From Bacillota bacterium (lineage in GTDB: Bacteria; Bacillota; Clostridia; Christensenellales; Borkfalkiaceae), in assembly GCA_019423125.1 (NCBI GenBank), contig JAHZBZ010000020.1, positions 1 to 28,371 on the forward strand: a stretch of DNA of 28,371 nucleotides, given 5' to 3'. Within the stretch, counting starts at the first letter, position 1. Every line of letters begins with the position of its first letter. Positions 22,513-28,371 of the stretch are shown in pieces. A program made the translations under genes and the position numbers. A model generated the notes under the pieces. That model ran no database searches. It saw nothing but the letters and a program-made list of their open reading frames with translations, and was not told where the DNA came from.

Positions 22513-23046
22513 ATGAACATCTGGCATGACATTTCCAAAGACCGCATCCAAAAAGACAACTTCATGTGCTACATCGAGATCCAGAAAGGCTCGAAAAGCA
22601 AATACGAACTGGACAAGGAGACGGGCGTGCTCAAACTCGACCGCGTGCTCTACACCTCCACCGTGTACCCCGCGAGCTACGGCTTTATCCCTCGCACGCT
22701 CGCAGACGACGGCGACCCGCTCGACGTGCTCGTGCTGTGCAGCGAACCCATCCTGCCCGCAACCATGGTGCAGTGCTACCCTATCGGCGTCATCAACATG
22801 ATCGACGACGGGAAGATGGACGAAAAGATCATCGCCATCCCCCTGCGCGAACCCACCTACAACATTTACACCGACATCTCCCAGCTGCCCAAACACATCT
22901 TCGAGGAGATGATGCACTTCTTTGAGGTGTACAAGGTGCTCGAACACAAGACCACTTCCGTCAAGGAGATCCAGGCGCGCGATGCCGCCGTCGAGATCGT
23001 GGAAAGTTGCATCGCGCGCTACCAGCGCGTATTCGGCGACAAATAA
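22513..23046 (+). CDS. ppa: inorganic pyrophosphatase (family I)
   Basis: The 177-aa soluble enzyme hydrolyses pyrophosphate and so drives biosynthetic reactions. Hallmarks are YIEIQKGSKSKYELDKETG, the active-site stretch YPASYGFIPRTLADDGDPLDVLVL (about residues 52-75, with the DGDPLD acidic motif for Mg2+), and DGKMDEKIIAIP. The ATG at 22513 has GGGAGGT six nt upstream. It is followed after 13 bp by the nicotinamidase-like gene, probably as an operon: NAD synthesis releases pyrophosphate, so the pairing makes metabolic sense. It is one of the few plus-strand genes. Confidence 0.96.
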   Translation: MNIWHDISKDRIQKDNFMCYIEIQKGSKSKYELDKETGVLKLDRVLYTSTVYPASYGFIPRTLADDGDPLDVLVLCSEPILPATMVQCYPIGVINMIDDGKMDEKIIAIPLREPTYNIYTDISQLPKHIFEEMMHFFEVYKVLEHKTTSVKEIQARDAAVEIVESCIARYQRVFGDK

Positions 23047-23059
23047 AGGAACGCAAACA

Positions 23060-23578
23060 ATGGAGAGGAAAAAACTTCTCGTCGTCGTGGACATGCAAAA
23101 CGACTTCATAGACGGCGCGCTCGGCACCCCCGAAGCCGCCGCCGTGCTCGGCAAGGTGCGTGCGCGCATCGAGCGCGCGCGGCGCGAGGGCGAAACAGTC
23201 GTATTCACCCGCGACACGCACACCGCAAACTACCTTAAAACCAACGAGGGAAAGCGCCTGCCCGTCCCCCACTGCATCGAAGGAAGCTTCGGGCACGCGC
23301 TCGCCGACGGGCTCGCCGAAGAGGGAGAGCGCATCTTCGACAAACCGACCTTTGCAAGCCTCGCGCTCGGAGACTTTGCCGCCGCCGAAAATTTTGCATC
23401 GGTCGAGCTGATCGGCGTCTGCACGGACATCTGCGTGCTCTCCAACGCGCTCCTGCTCAAAGCTCGCTGTCCCGAGGCGGACGTAATCGTCCGCGCCGAC
23501 TGCTGTGCGGGCGTGACGCCCGAGAGGCATGAGACCGCGCTGGATGCGATGCGCGCCTGCCAGATAGACATCCTCTGA
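23060..23578 (+). CDS. nicotinamidase-like cysteine hydrolase (isochorismatase fold)
   Basis: The 172-aa enzyme most likely converts nicotinamide to nicotinate for NAD salvage. The catalytic triad is visible: D11 (VVVDMQNDF), K95 (DKPTFAS) and C125 in GVCTDICVLSNA. Metal-binding residues typical of PncA are present at D52 and H54 (RDTHTANY) and H71 (LPVPHC). The ATG at 23060 has AAAGGA about 9 nt upstream; the open frame above it overlaps ppa and was not used. A strong bidirectional terminator follows. Another amidase of the same fold cannot be excluded, but the metal site favours nicotinamidase. Confidence 0.88.
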   Translation: MERKKLLVVVDMQNDFIDGALGTPEAAAVLGKVRARIERARREGETVVFTRDTHTANYLKTNEGKRLPVPHCIEGSFGHALADGLAEEGERIFDKPTFASLALGDFAAAENFASVELIGVCTDICVLSNALLLKARCPEADVIVRADCCAGVTPERHETALDAMRACQIDIL

Positions 23579-23596
23579 GACATTTTCAATTTTGCG

Positions 23597-23640
23597 CAAA
23601 AGAGCGCCCCTGCCCGACGGCAGAGGCGCTCTCGCTTTTT
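23597..23640 (+). terminator. bidirectional terminator between convergent genes
   Basis: AGAGCGCC (23601-23608) pairs with GGCGCTCT (23625-23632) and CTGCC with GGCAG inside, loop CGAC. T5 follows on the plus strand and T4 on the minus strand, so it can serve both the nicotinamidase-like gene and the ABC gene. Confidence 0.85.
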
Positions 23641-23653
23641 CTGAAAATCACAC

Positions 23654-26428
23654 TCATTCGCTGCGCAGGGCGACGACGGGGTCACGCTTTGCGGCGGCGG
23701 AGGCGGGCACAAGCCCCGAAAGAAGGGTGAGCGCGACGCTGATGACGATCATGATCAGCGCGCCCAGCGGCGGAAGCGCCGCCAGCCCCGCGATGCCCGT
23801 GAGCGGGTACAGGATCAGATTCGCGATCGTCTGCAACAGATAGGCGACCGCAACGCCGAACAAGCCCGCACACAGCCCGATGATGAAGGTCTCGGCGTTG
23901 AACACCCGTTTGATGTCCTTCTTCCGCGCACCGATCGCGCGCAGGATGCCGATCTCCTTGGTCCGCTCCACGACGGAGACATAGGTGATGACCCCGATCA
24001 TGACGGTGGAGACGACAAGCGAGATGGCGGTAAACGCGATGAGGACGTATGTGATCGCGTCGAGGATGGTCTTGACCATGCCCATCAGCAATCCGACCGT
24101 GTCCGTGTAGGTCACTTCGGTCGGGCCGTCGTAACCGTCCAGGGAACCGTCATGCTCGGCGGCGTATTTCGCCTGCGCCTCGGCGACGATGACGTCGTTC
24201 CAGTCGTCAAGGTATTTCGTAACCTTGTCTTTGGTCTCAAAGTCGCGCGGATAGACGGAGATCGCGTTGGGCACGTCCGTCCCGCCGAGGGTGCGAAGGA
24301 CCATCGTCGAACCCGTGTCGTTGGTCACGAACAAATTTTTCAGGAAGGCAAACTCGTCGGGAAGAACGGAGATTATGTCGTCGCTGATGCGTGAATAATA
24401 CCCTTCGCTCAGATGGCTTGCGGGACACAGCGCGATGTTCTGCCCGAACAGCGAGAGGCGCGCGCCGCTCGAAATGCCCTGCGCAAAGTCATAGTCGCGC
24501 TGCATCCACTGCACGATCTGAGACTGCATGTTCGCTTCGATGTACTCGTCAACGAGCTGTTCGGTGAGATTGAGCCCGCTGGACAGACAGCCGTAGGTCA
24601 GCCCCTCTTTAAGGCGGAGGATGCCGGTAATTTTTAGGGAGATGCCCTCCCCTTCCTGCGGCGTGAGCGTCGAAAGATCGGTGCCGAAATTGCCGCGGTA
24701 TTCAAAGGGATACTGCGCATCGGAGCTCTGTGCATACACTGCGTCGTTGAAGTAGAGCGTGAACTGCTTTCCCATGAGCTCGTCGAAAGAGAACGTCAGG
24801 TAATCCTCTATCTCTACGTCGGGATCGTAGCCGTCCGTGTCGCCGCCGCCCAGCTCGAACAGACCGAGGAAGGTCTCTTCGTCGATGTAGCCGAGCTGCG
24901 CGAGCAGAAGGTCGGTCAAATCGTTGTTGCCACCGATGACGAGGACCGCCTCGTCAGACGATTCGGGGAATGTGCCCGCAAGCACGTCGTACTGCGAGGC
25001 CACATATTCGGAATAGGCGTCGCGGTCTCTGTCGAACTGCGAAGTACCCGGCATTTCATGGACGACGTTCCCGAGATAATCGACGAGATAAGCCAGCTGT
25101 GCGTACTGTTCGTCCTGCTCTTCGAGCACGTCGATGAAGTACTGTTTGAGCGAAGAGAGAGAACGCACCTCGACCTGTTTTTCGTCGTTCGCATTCGTCG
25201 TCGTGACGGTGGTATAGATGTTGTCGTTGAGCACGACACCCGTGTCCTCGCGGATCGCATAATAGTAGGACTCGTCCATGTCGTAGATATAGTCGAGGTA
25301 GCCCTCCTGCGCGATATCGTTGGAGACGGTGAGGCCCTTTGCGATCTGCGTGAGGAAGGAATTGACGTAAACCTTGTTTTTCAGTTCACTCAGATCGGGC
25401 ATGTCTTTTGCGGAGGCAAAGCCCGCCATGATCGCGGTGGGATCGAGACTTGTCTCGGTGATCTCGAGCGGATAATAGGAAAGCATATCCTCTTCCGTCT
25501 TGTTGATGTAGCCGGAAAAACCGTTGGACAGCGCGAGCACGAGACAGACGCTGATGATGCCGATGCTCCCCGCGATGGACGTGACCGCCGTGCGGCCCTT
25601 TTTGGTCAAAAGGTTGCGCCCGCTGAGAAGAAAAGCGGTGAGCGGAGACATGCTCGTCTTTTCGCGTTTCCCTTTCTTTTCCCTTTTTTTTGCCCCTTTC
25701 TGCGCCGCCGCGGGTGCCTCTTCGGAGGACTCGCCGCCGTCAAAGGGATTCGAATCGCCGACGATCTCCCCGTCGCGAAGCTCCACGATACGCGTGGAGT
25801 ATTTTTTTGCGAGCTCGGGGTTGTGCGTGACCATGATGACCAGCCGTTCGCCCGCGATCTCCTTGATCAGCTCCATGATCTGGATGCTCGTCTCGGTATC
25901 CAGCGCGCCCGTCGGCTCGTCCGCAAGCAGGATCTCGGGGTTATTGACGAGCGCGCGCGCGATCGCAACGCGCTGCATCTGCCCGCCCGAGAGCTGGTTG
26001 GGCTTTTTGTCAAGGTGCTCGCCCAGCCCCACGCGCTCGAGTGCGCGCTTCGCGCGTTCTTTCCGCTCCTGCGGCGAAACGCCCGAGAGGGTGAGCGCAA
26101 GTTCAACGTTGCCCAGCACCGTCTGGTGCGGGATGAGGTTGTACGACTGAAAGACGAACCCGATGCTGTGATTGCGGTAGGCGTCCCAATCGCCGTCTTT
26201 GAAGTCGCGCGTGGACTTGCCCTTGATCACGAGATCGCCCGAGGTATAATGATCGAGCCCGCCGATGATGTTCAAAAGCGTGGTCTTTCCGCAGCCCGAA
26301 TGGCCCAGCACGGAGACAAATTCCTTGCTACGAAAATTCAGGCTCACGCCGCGAAGGGCATGGACCTGTGTGTCCGCGACCTTGTAGTCTTTTGTGATGT
26401 TTTCCAGTTTCAGCATTGCATATGACAT
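23654..26428 (-). CDS. ABC transporter, fused ATPase and FtsX/MacB-type permease
   Basis: The 924-aa protein joins an ABC ATPase to a permease. The ATPase (5-225) has Walker A GHSGCGKT (42-49), signature LSGGQ (146-150), Walker B ILLADEP (166-172) and H-loop H202. A Lys/Glu-rich linker (240-258) leads to the first membrane helix (283-306). An extracytoplasmic domain of some 450 residues follows, then three C-terminal helices with the FtsX motif VVERTKEIGILRAIGARKKDI. This is the MacB/mechanotransmission layout, used for peptide or antibiotic export or envelope signalling; the substrate is unknown. The ATG at 26426-26428 has AAGGAG nine nt upstream. It follows the MarR gene by 28 bp. Confidence 0.92.
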   Translation of the reverse strand: MSYAMLKLENITKDYKVADTQVHALRGVSLNFRSKEFVSVLGHSGCGKTTLLNIIGGLDHYTSGDLVIKGKSTRDFKDGDWDAYRNHSIGFVFQSYNLIPHQTVLGNVELALTLSGVSPQERKERAKRALERVGLGEHLDKKPNQLSGGQMQRVAIARALVNNPEILLADEPTGALDTETSIQIMELIKEIAGERLVIMVTHNPELAKKYSTRIVELRDGEIVGDSNPFDGGESSEEAPAAAQKGAKKREKKGKREKTSMSPLTAFLLSGRNLLTKKGRTAVTSIAGSIGIISVCLVLALSNGFSGYINKTEEDMLSYYPLEITETSLDPTAIMAGFASAKDMPDLSELKNKVYVNSFLTQIAKGLTVSNDIAQEGYLDYIYDMDESYYYAIREDTGVVLNDNIYTTVTTTNANDEKQVEVRSLSSLKQYFIDVLEEQDEQYAQLAYLVDYLGNVVHEMPGTSQFDRDRDAYSEYVASQYDVLAGTFPESSDEAVLVIGGNNDLTDLLLAQLGYIDEETFLGLFELGGGDTDGYDPDVEIEDYLTFSFDELMGKQFTLYFNDAVYAQSSDAQYPFEYRGNFGTDLSTLTPQEGEGISLKITGILRLKEGLTYGCLSSGLNLTEQLVDEYIEANMQSQIVQWMQRDYDFAQGISSGARLSLFGQNIALCPASHLSEGYYSRISDDIISVLPDEFAFLKNLFVTNDTGSTMVLRTLGGTDVPNAISVYPRDFETKDKVTKYLDDWNDVIVAEAQAKYAAEHDGSLDGYDGPTEVTYTDTVGLLMGMVKTILDAITYVLIAFTAISLVVSTVMIGVITYVSVVERTKEIGILRAIGARKKDIKRVFNAETFIIGLCAGLFGVAVAYLLQTIANLILYPLTGIAGLAALPPLGALIMIVISVALTLLSGLVPASAAAKRDPVVALRSE

Positions 26429-26456
26429 ATCTCGTCGCTCCTTTTGCCGCCCGCAC

Positions 26457-26939
26457 TTATTCCGACTTGAAGATCGGGCAGCCCTTTTGCCTGTATTCCT
26501 CGAACACCTTGTCAAAGGCGTCCATGAACTCGTTCGAGCTCTTCACGAAATTGCTTACTTTTCGCTCGCCCAGCCGTTCGATCAGCCGCGTGAGAAAGGC
26601 GTTTACGTCCTCTTTCATCTTCTCGTAGACGCAGCGCGCGCTGTCTGAAAGCTCGATGTAGGCGATCTTTTTGTCCGTCTCGTCGGGCACCCTGCGCACG
26701 ACCCCGCGCGCCTCAAGCTTTGTGACCATCTGCGAGACAGCCGAGCGCGTGATACACAGTGACTTTGCGAGTTTGCTCGAAATAATGCGTCCGCCCGACT
26801 CATTCACGCGCACAATCTCCTTCATCATCTGCATCTCCGTGTCGTTGAACGGCAGTGCGCGGTTGAAAACGCTCACCCCTTCCAGCCTGTGCGCGATGCT
26901 GTAGATCTCTTTTAAAAGTTCGCTTGCTTCCACATCCAT
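26457..26939 (-). CDS. MarR-family transcriptional regulator
   Basis: The 160-aa protein has the winged-helix core of MarR (ITRSAVSQMVTKLEARGVVRRVPDETDKKIAYIELSD in two segments, about 68-105) flanked by dimerisation helices. It probably represses its own operon with the ABC transporter and is released by a ligand or stress. The ATG at 26937-26939 has AAGG just upstream. A TTAAG-TT-CTTAA inverted repeat lies in the leader as a candidate operator. Coupling to a MacB-like exporter is a common arrangement. Confidence 0.92.
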   Translation of the reverse strand: MDVEASELLKEIYSIAHRLEGVSVFNRALPFNDTEMQMMKEIVRVNESGGRIISSKLAKSLCITRSAVSQMVTKLEARGVVRRVPDETDKKIAYIELSDSARCVYEKMKEDVNAFLTRLIERLGERKVSNFVKSSNEFMDAFDKVFEEYRQKGCPIFKSE

Positions 26940-26949
26940 GCACCTTCTG

Positions 26950-26961
26950 TTAAGTTCTTAA
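26950..26961. promoter_or_regulatory. candidate MarR operator
   Basis: Inverted repeat TTAAG-TT-CTTAA, directly after the expected transcription start and before the MarR gene. Position fits autorepression; the site is short. Confidence 0.4.
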
Positions 26962-26970
26962 TCAATGATA

Positions 26971-26999
26971 ATAATATCGCAATCGAGGCGGAAAGTCAA
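26971..26999 (-). promoter_or_regulatory. promoter of the MarR-ABC operon
   Basis: Minus strand -35 TTGACT (26994-26999), 17-bp spacer, -10 TATTAT (26971-26976). Confidence 0.78.
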
Positions 27000-27046
27000 C
27001 GGACTGATCCATGGAAAATAAGAATTTCATCATATTCTCATAAACG

Positions 27047-27080
27047 AAAAAAACTCCCGCGAAAAAGGGGGCGGGAGTTT
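27047..27080 (-). terminator. intrinsic terminator of the NYN operon
   Basis: On the minus strand AAACTCCCGC (27071-27080), 10-nt loop, GCGGGAGTTT (27051-27060) then more T. It overlaps the stop of the 60-aa gene. Confidence 0.88.
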
Positions 27081-27261
27081 ACCAATCCTGTTTTTTAAGA
27101 GATTTGCTCTTGACGTCGTCGTAATATTCGAAATAACTCTGCTTATAGTCCTTCTTTTTGTCGCGTGCGAGAAGCTCCTCGAGCTCGCTCGGCGAAAAAT
27201 CGGAGAGATCCGCTTCGCCGTCGAAGGAGGAAAAGAGCTTATAAAGATCAGATTCCGCCAC
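27079..27261 (-). CDS. small acidic protein (60 aa), unrecognised
   Basis: The 60-aa product (MAESDLYKLFSSFDGEADLS... ending KSLKKQDW) is acidic in the first half and lysine-rich in the second, probably helical, with no membrane segment. The start is a GTG at 27259-27261 with AGGAGG seven nt upstream, a strong site that makes the gene credible. It lies 11 bp after the NYN/OST-HTH gene and shares its terminator, so a functional link with RNA handling is plausible but unproven. Confidence 0.75.
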   Translation of the reverse strand: MAESDLYKLFSSFDGEADLSDFSPSELEELLARDKKKDYKQSYFEYYDDVKSKSLKKQDW

Positions 27262-27272
27262 GGTCGCGCCTC

Positions 27273-28034
27273 CTATTTTTTACTGCGGTAGAGGTAAAGG
27301 CTGGTGCCGTCCGCCTCGGTGCCGATGGAATATTTTTTCAGATACGGCATTAGCTTCTCCATGAGCTTTTTAAAGGAGTTGCAGCCGAAGTTCTTGGGAA
27401 GGAAGTCGGAATATTTCAGTTTCATTTCGGAAGAGATCTGCGAGTAGAACGCCTTGCCGTTGTTGTCGATCATGCGGTCGATGATGTTGTGCAGATCGCT
27501 CTTGCGCTTGTTGTCGAGGATCTCCGTCTCCTGCGGGACGGGCGCGGGCTGTTGTGCGGGAGCCTTGGCCTTGCGGCCGTTCTGCTTCTCCGCGGGCTTT
27601 TCTGCGCCGCCGTCAAGATAGATGAACTCGTTGAACGCATTGACAAAGCTCTGGTTTACGTTTCTGCCGCCGAGACCTATGACCGTCTTGTCCCGCTCGC
27701 GCAATTCGCGCACGAGCCGCGTGTAATCGGAGTCCCCTGCCGCAATGAAGAAGACGTCCACGTCCTTTTCAAAGAGGATGACGAGCGCCTGGATGATGAG
27801 TGCAATGTCGATGGTGTTCTTGCGCGGCGTCACCTCGAACTGCTGGACCGCAGTCATGGAATAGCGGTTGACCTCCTCTTTCCAGCCCTTGACCGATGCC
27901 TTGGACCAATCCGCGAAGATGCGTTTGACCATGATGTTCCCGTAGTTGGACGCCTCGTCGAAGATCTGTTTGGCGCTCGCTGCCCCTACGTTTTCCGCGT
28001 CGATAAGCACCGCGACGTTGTTGACTCTGTCCAT
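27273..28034 (-). CDS. NYN-domain (PIN-like) putative RNase with C-terminal OST-HTH/LOTUS domain
   Basis: The 253-aa protein has an N-terminal NYN (LabA/DUF88-type) domain (5-140) with the acidic residues expected of a PIN-like nuclease: D12 and E14 (LIDAEN), D76 (NTIDIAL), D101 and D103 (AAGDSDYTRL). A Pro/Ala/Gln-rich linker (145-172) joins it to an OST-HTH domain (about 178-250) including SDFLPKNFGCNSFKKLMEKL. OST-HTH domains bind RNA, so an RNA-cleaving or RNA-binding role is likely. The ATG at 28032-28034 has a G-rich site upstream. It is the first gene of a two-gene operon. Confidence 0.9.
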   Translation of the reverse strand: MDRVNNVAVLIDAENVGAASAKQIFDEASNYGNIMVKRIFADWSKASVKGWKEEVNRYSMTAVQQFEVTPRKNTIDIALIIQALVILFEKDVDVFFIAAGDSDYTRLVRELRERDKTVIGLGGRNVNQSFVNAFNEFIYLDGGAEKPAEKQNGRKAKAPAQQPAPVPQETEILDNKRKSDLHNIIDRMIDNNGKAFYSQISSEMKLKYSDFLPKNFGCNSFKKLMEKLMPYLKKYSIGTEADGTSLYLYRSKK

Positions 28035-28065
28035 TCCCGGCCCCCTTTTGCCTTTTTACGGAAAT

Positions 28066-28094
28066 ATTATAGCGCAATCGGATTTTGCTGTCAA
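28066..28094 (-). promoter_or_regulatory. promoter of the NYN/OST-HTH operon
   Basis: Minus strand -35 TTGACA (28089-28094), 17-bp spacer, -10 TATAAT (28066-28071); a perfect consensus. Confidence 0.9.
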
Positions 28095-28200
28095 GCAGGC
28101 AGAGAACAGGGCGTTAAAATTGCCTTTGCTGAAAACCGAGGCAAACCTTCTGTGTCCGCAAAATTTTTTTATTTTTTTTGACAAAATGGGGTCAAAACGA

Positions 28201-28229
28201 TTGAAATAATCCGAAAAATCGTATATAAT
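28201..28229 (+). promoter_or_regulatory. promoter of tRNA-Ala
   Basis: -35 TTGAAA (28201-28206), 17-bp spacer, -10 TATAAT (28224-28229), about 20 bp before the tRNA. Confidence 0.85.
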
Positions 28230-28248
28230 AAATGAGCATCTGACAGAT

Positions 28249-28324
28249 GGGGATGTAGCTCACCCGGTAGAGCGATACGTTCGCAACGTATAGGTAGTCA
28301 GTTCGAGTCTGATCATCTCCACCA
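28249..28324 (+). tRNA. tRNA-Ala (anticodon CGC)
   Basis: 76 nt including encoded CCA. Acceptor stem GGGGATG/CATCTCC contains the G3-U70 wobble that marks alanine tRNAs. D-arm GCTC...GAGC, anticodon stem ATACG/CGTAT with loop TTCGCAA (anticodon CGC), T-arm loop TTCGAGT, discriminator A. It reads GCG codons. The remaining 47 bases of the window show nothing I can support. Confidence 0.95.
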
Positions 28325-28371
28325 AACGCGACGTATACGCACACTCTGCGTTTATGTCAGAATTAGAAACC

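Noticed and set aside
22922..23059. Upstream in-frame extension of the nicotinamidase-like gene into ppa
   Set aside because: The extension is an out-of-frame reading of ppa; the conserved sequence and the AAAGGA site define the start at 23060.

Overview
The window reads as chromosomal DNA of a GC-rich, low-redundancy Gram-positive bacterium, most likely a gut or rumen member of the Clostridia. The evidence is strong AGGAGG-type ribosome binding sites, near-consensus sigma-A promoters (TTGACA-N17-TATAAT), many intrinsic terminators, lipoprotein and LytTR/GHKL signalling families, and a prmA-rsmE-mtaB-HIT operon of the kind common in Bacillota. The taxon is inference. Almost everything is on the minus strand; the exceptions are ppa, the pncA-like gene and a tRNA-Ala.

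Region by region, reading coordinates upward. 25-4014: a translation-maintenance operon transcribed leftward from a promoter near 4000. It holds a candidate 42-aa leader ORF, prmA, rsmE, mtaB, a HIT hydrolase and a DUF2284 protein. 4046-6803: an M28 peptidase followed by a GNAT acetyltransferase, from a near-perfect promoter. 6872-8943: two-component system 1 (LytTR regulator plus GHKL sensor kinase). 9001-10591: a small secreted Ig-like/NPCBM protein and an unrecognised 228-aa protein, each with its own promoter and terminator. 10677-11016: AT-rich multi-hairpin element copy A. 11017-12434: a membrane GT2 glycosyltransferase. 12531-19018: a beta-glucan degradation operon of two GH16 lipoproteins and a domain-permuted GH3 beta-glucosidase tethered by membrane helices at both ends. 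19045-21228: two-component system 2, directly upstream of that operon. 21273-22375: a long non-coding stretch with element copy B, a modular repeat region including perfect 153-bp direct repeats, a tRNA-Ser(GCU), and a displaced copy of that tRNA's 3' end. 22463-23640: ppa and a nicotinamidase-like gene. 23654-26999: a MarR regulator and a fused ABC ATPase-permease. 27047-28094: a NYN/OST-HTH protein and a 60-aa partner. 28201-28324: tRNA-Ala(CGC).

How the genes fit together: the GH16 enzymes would cut mixed-linkage or beta-1,3-glucan at the cell surface and the tethered GH3 would trim the oligosaccharides. The adjacent two-component system is a plausible controller, though nothing in the sequence proves the link. 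The most unusual content is non-coding. Two diverged copies of a ~340-bp element (10677-11016 and 21273-21610) keep several hairpins by compensatory changes, share a conserved purine-rich core, and both abut the T-tract of an intrinsic terminator. They look like either a non-autonomous IS200/IS605-type element or an undescribed structured RNA. Next to copy B lies a second family of hairpin modules in three copies, beside a tRNA gene.
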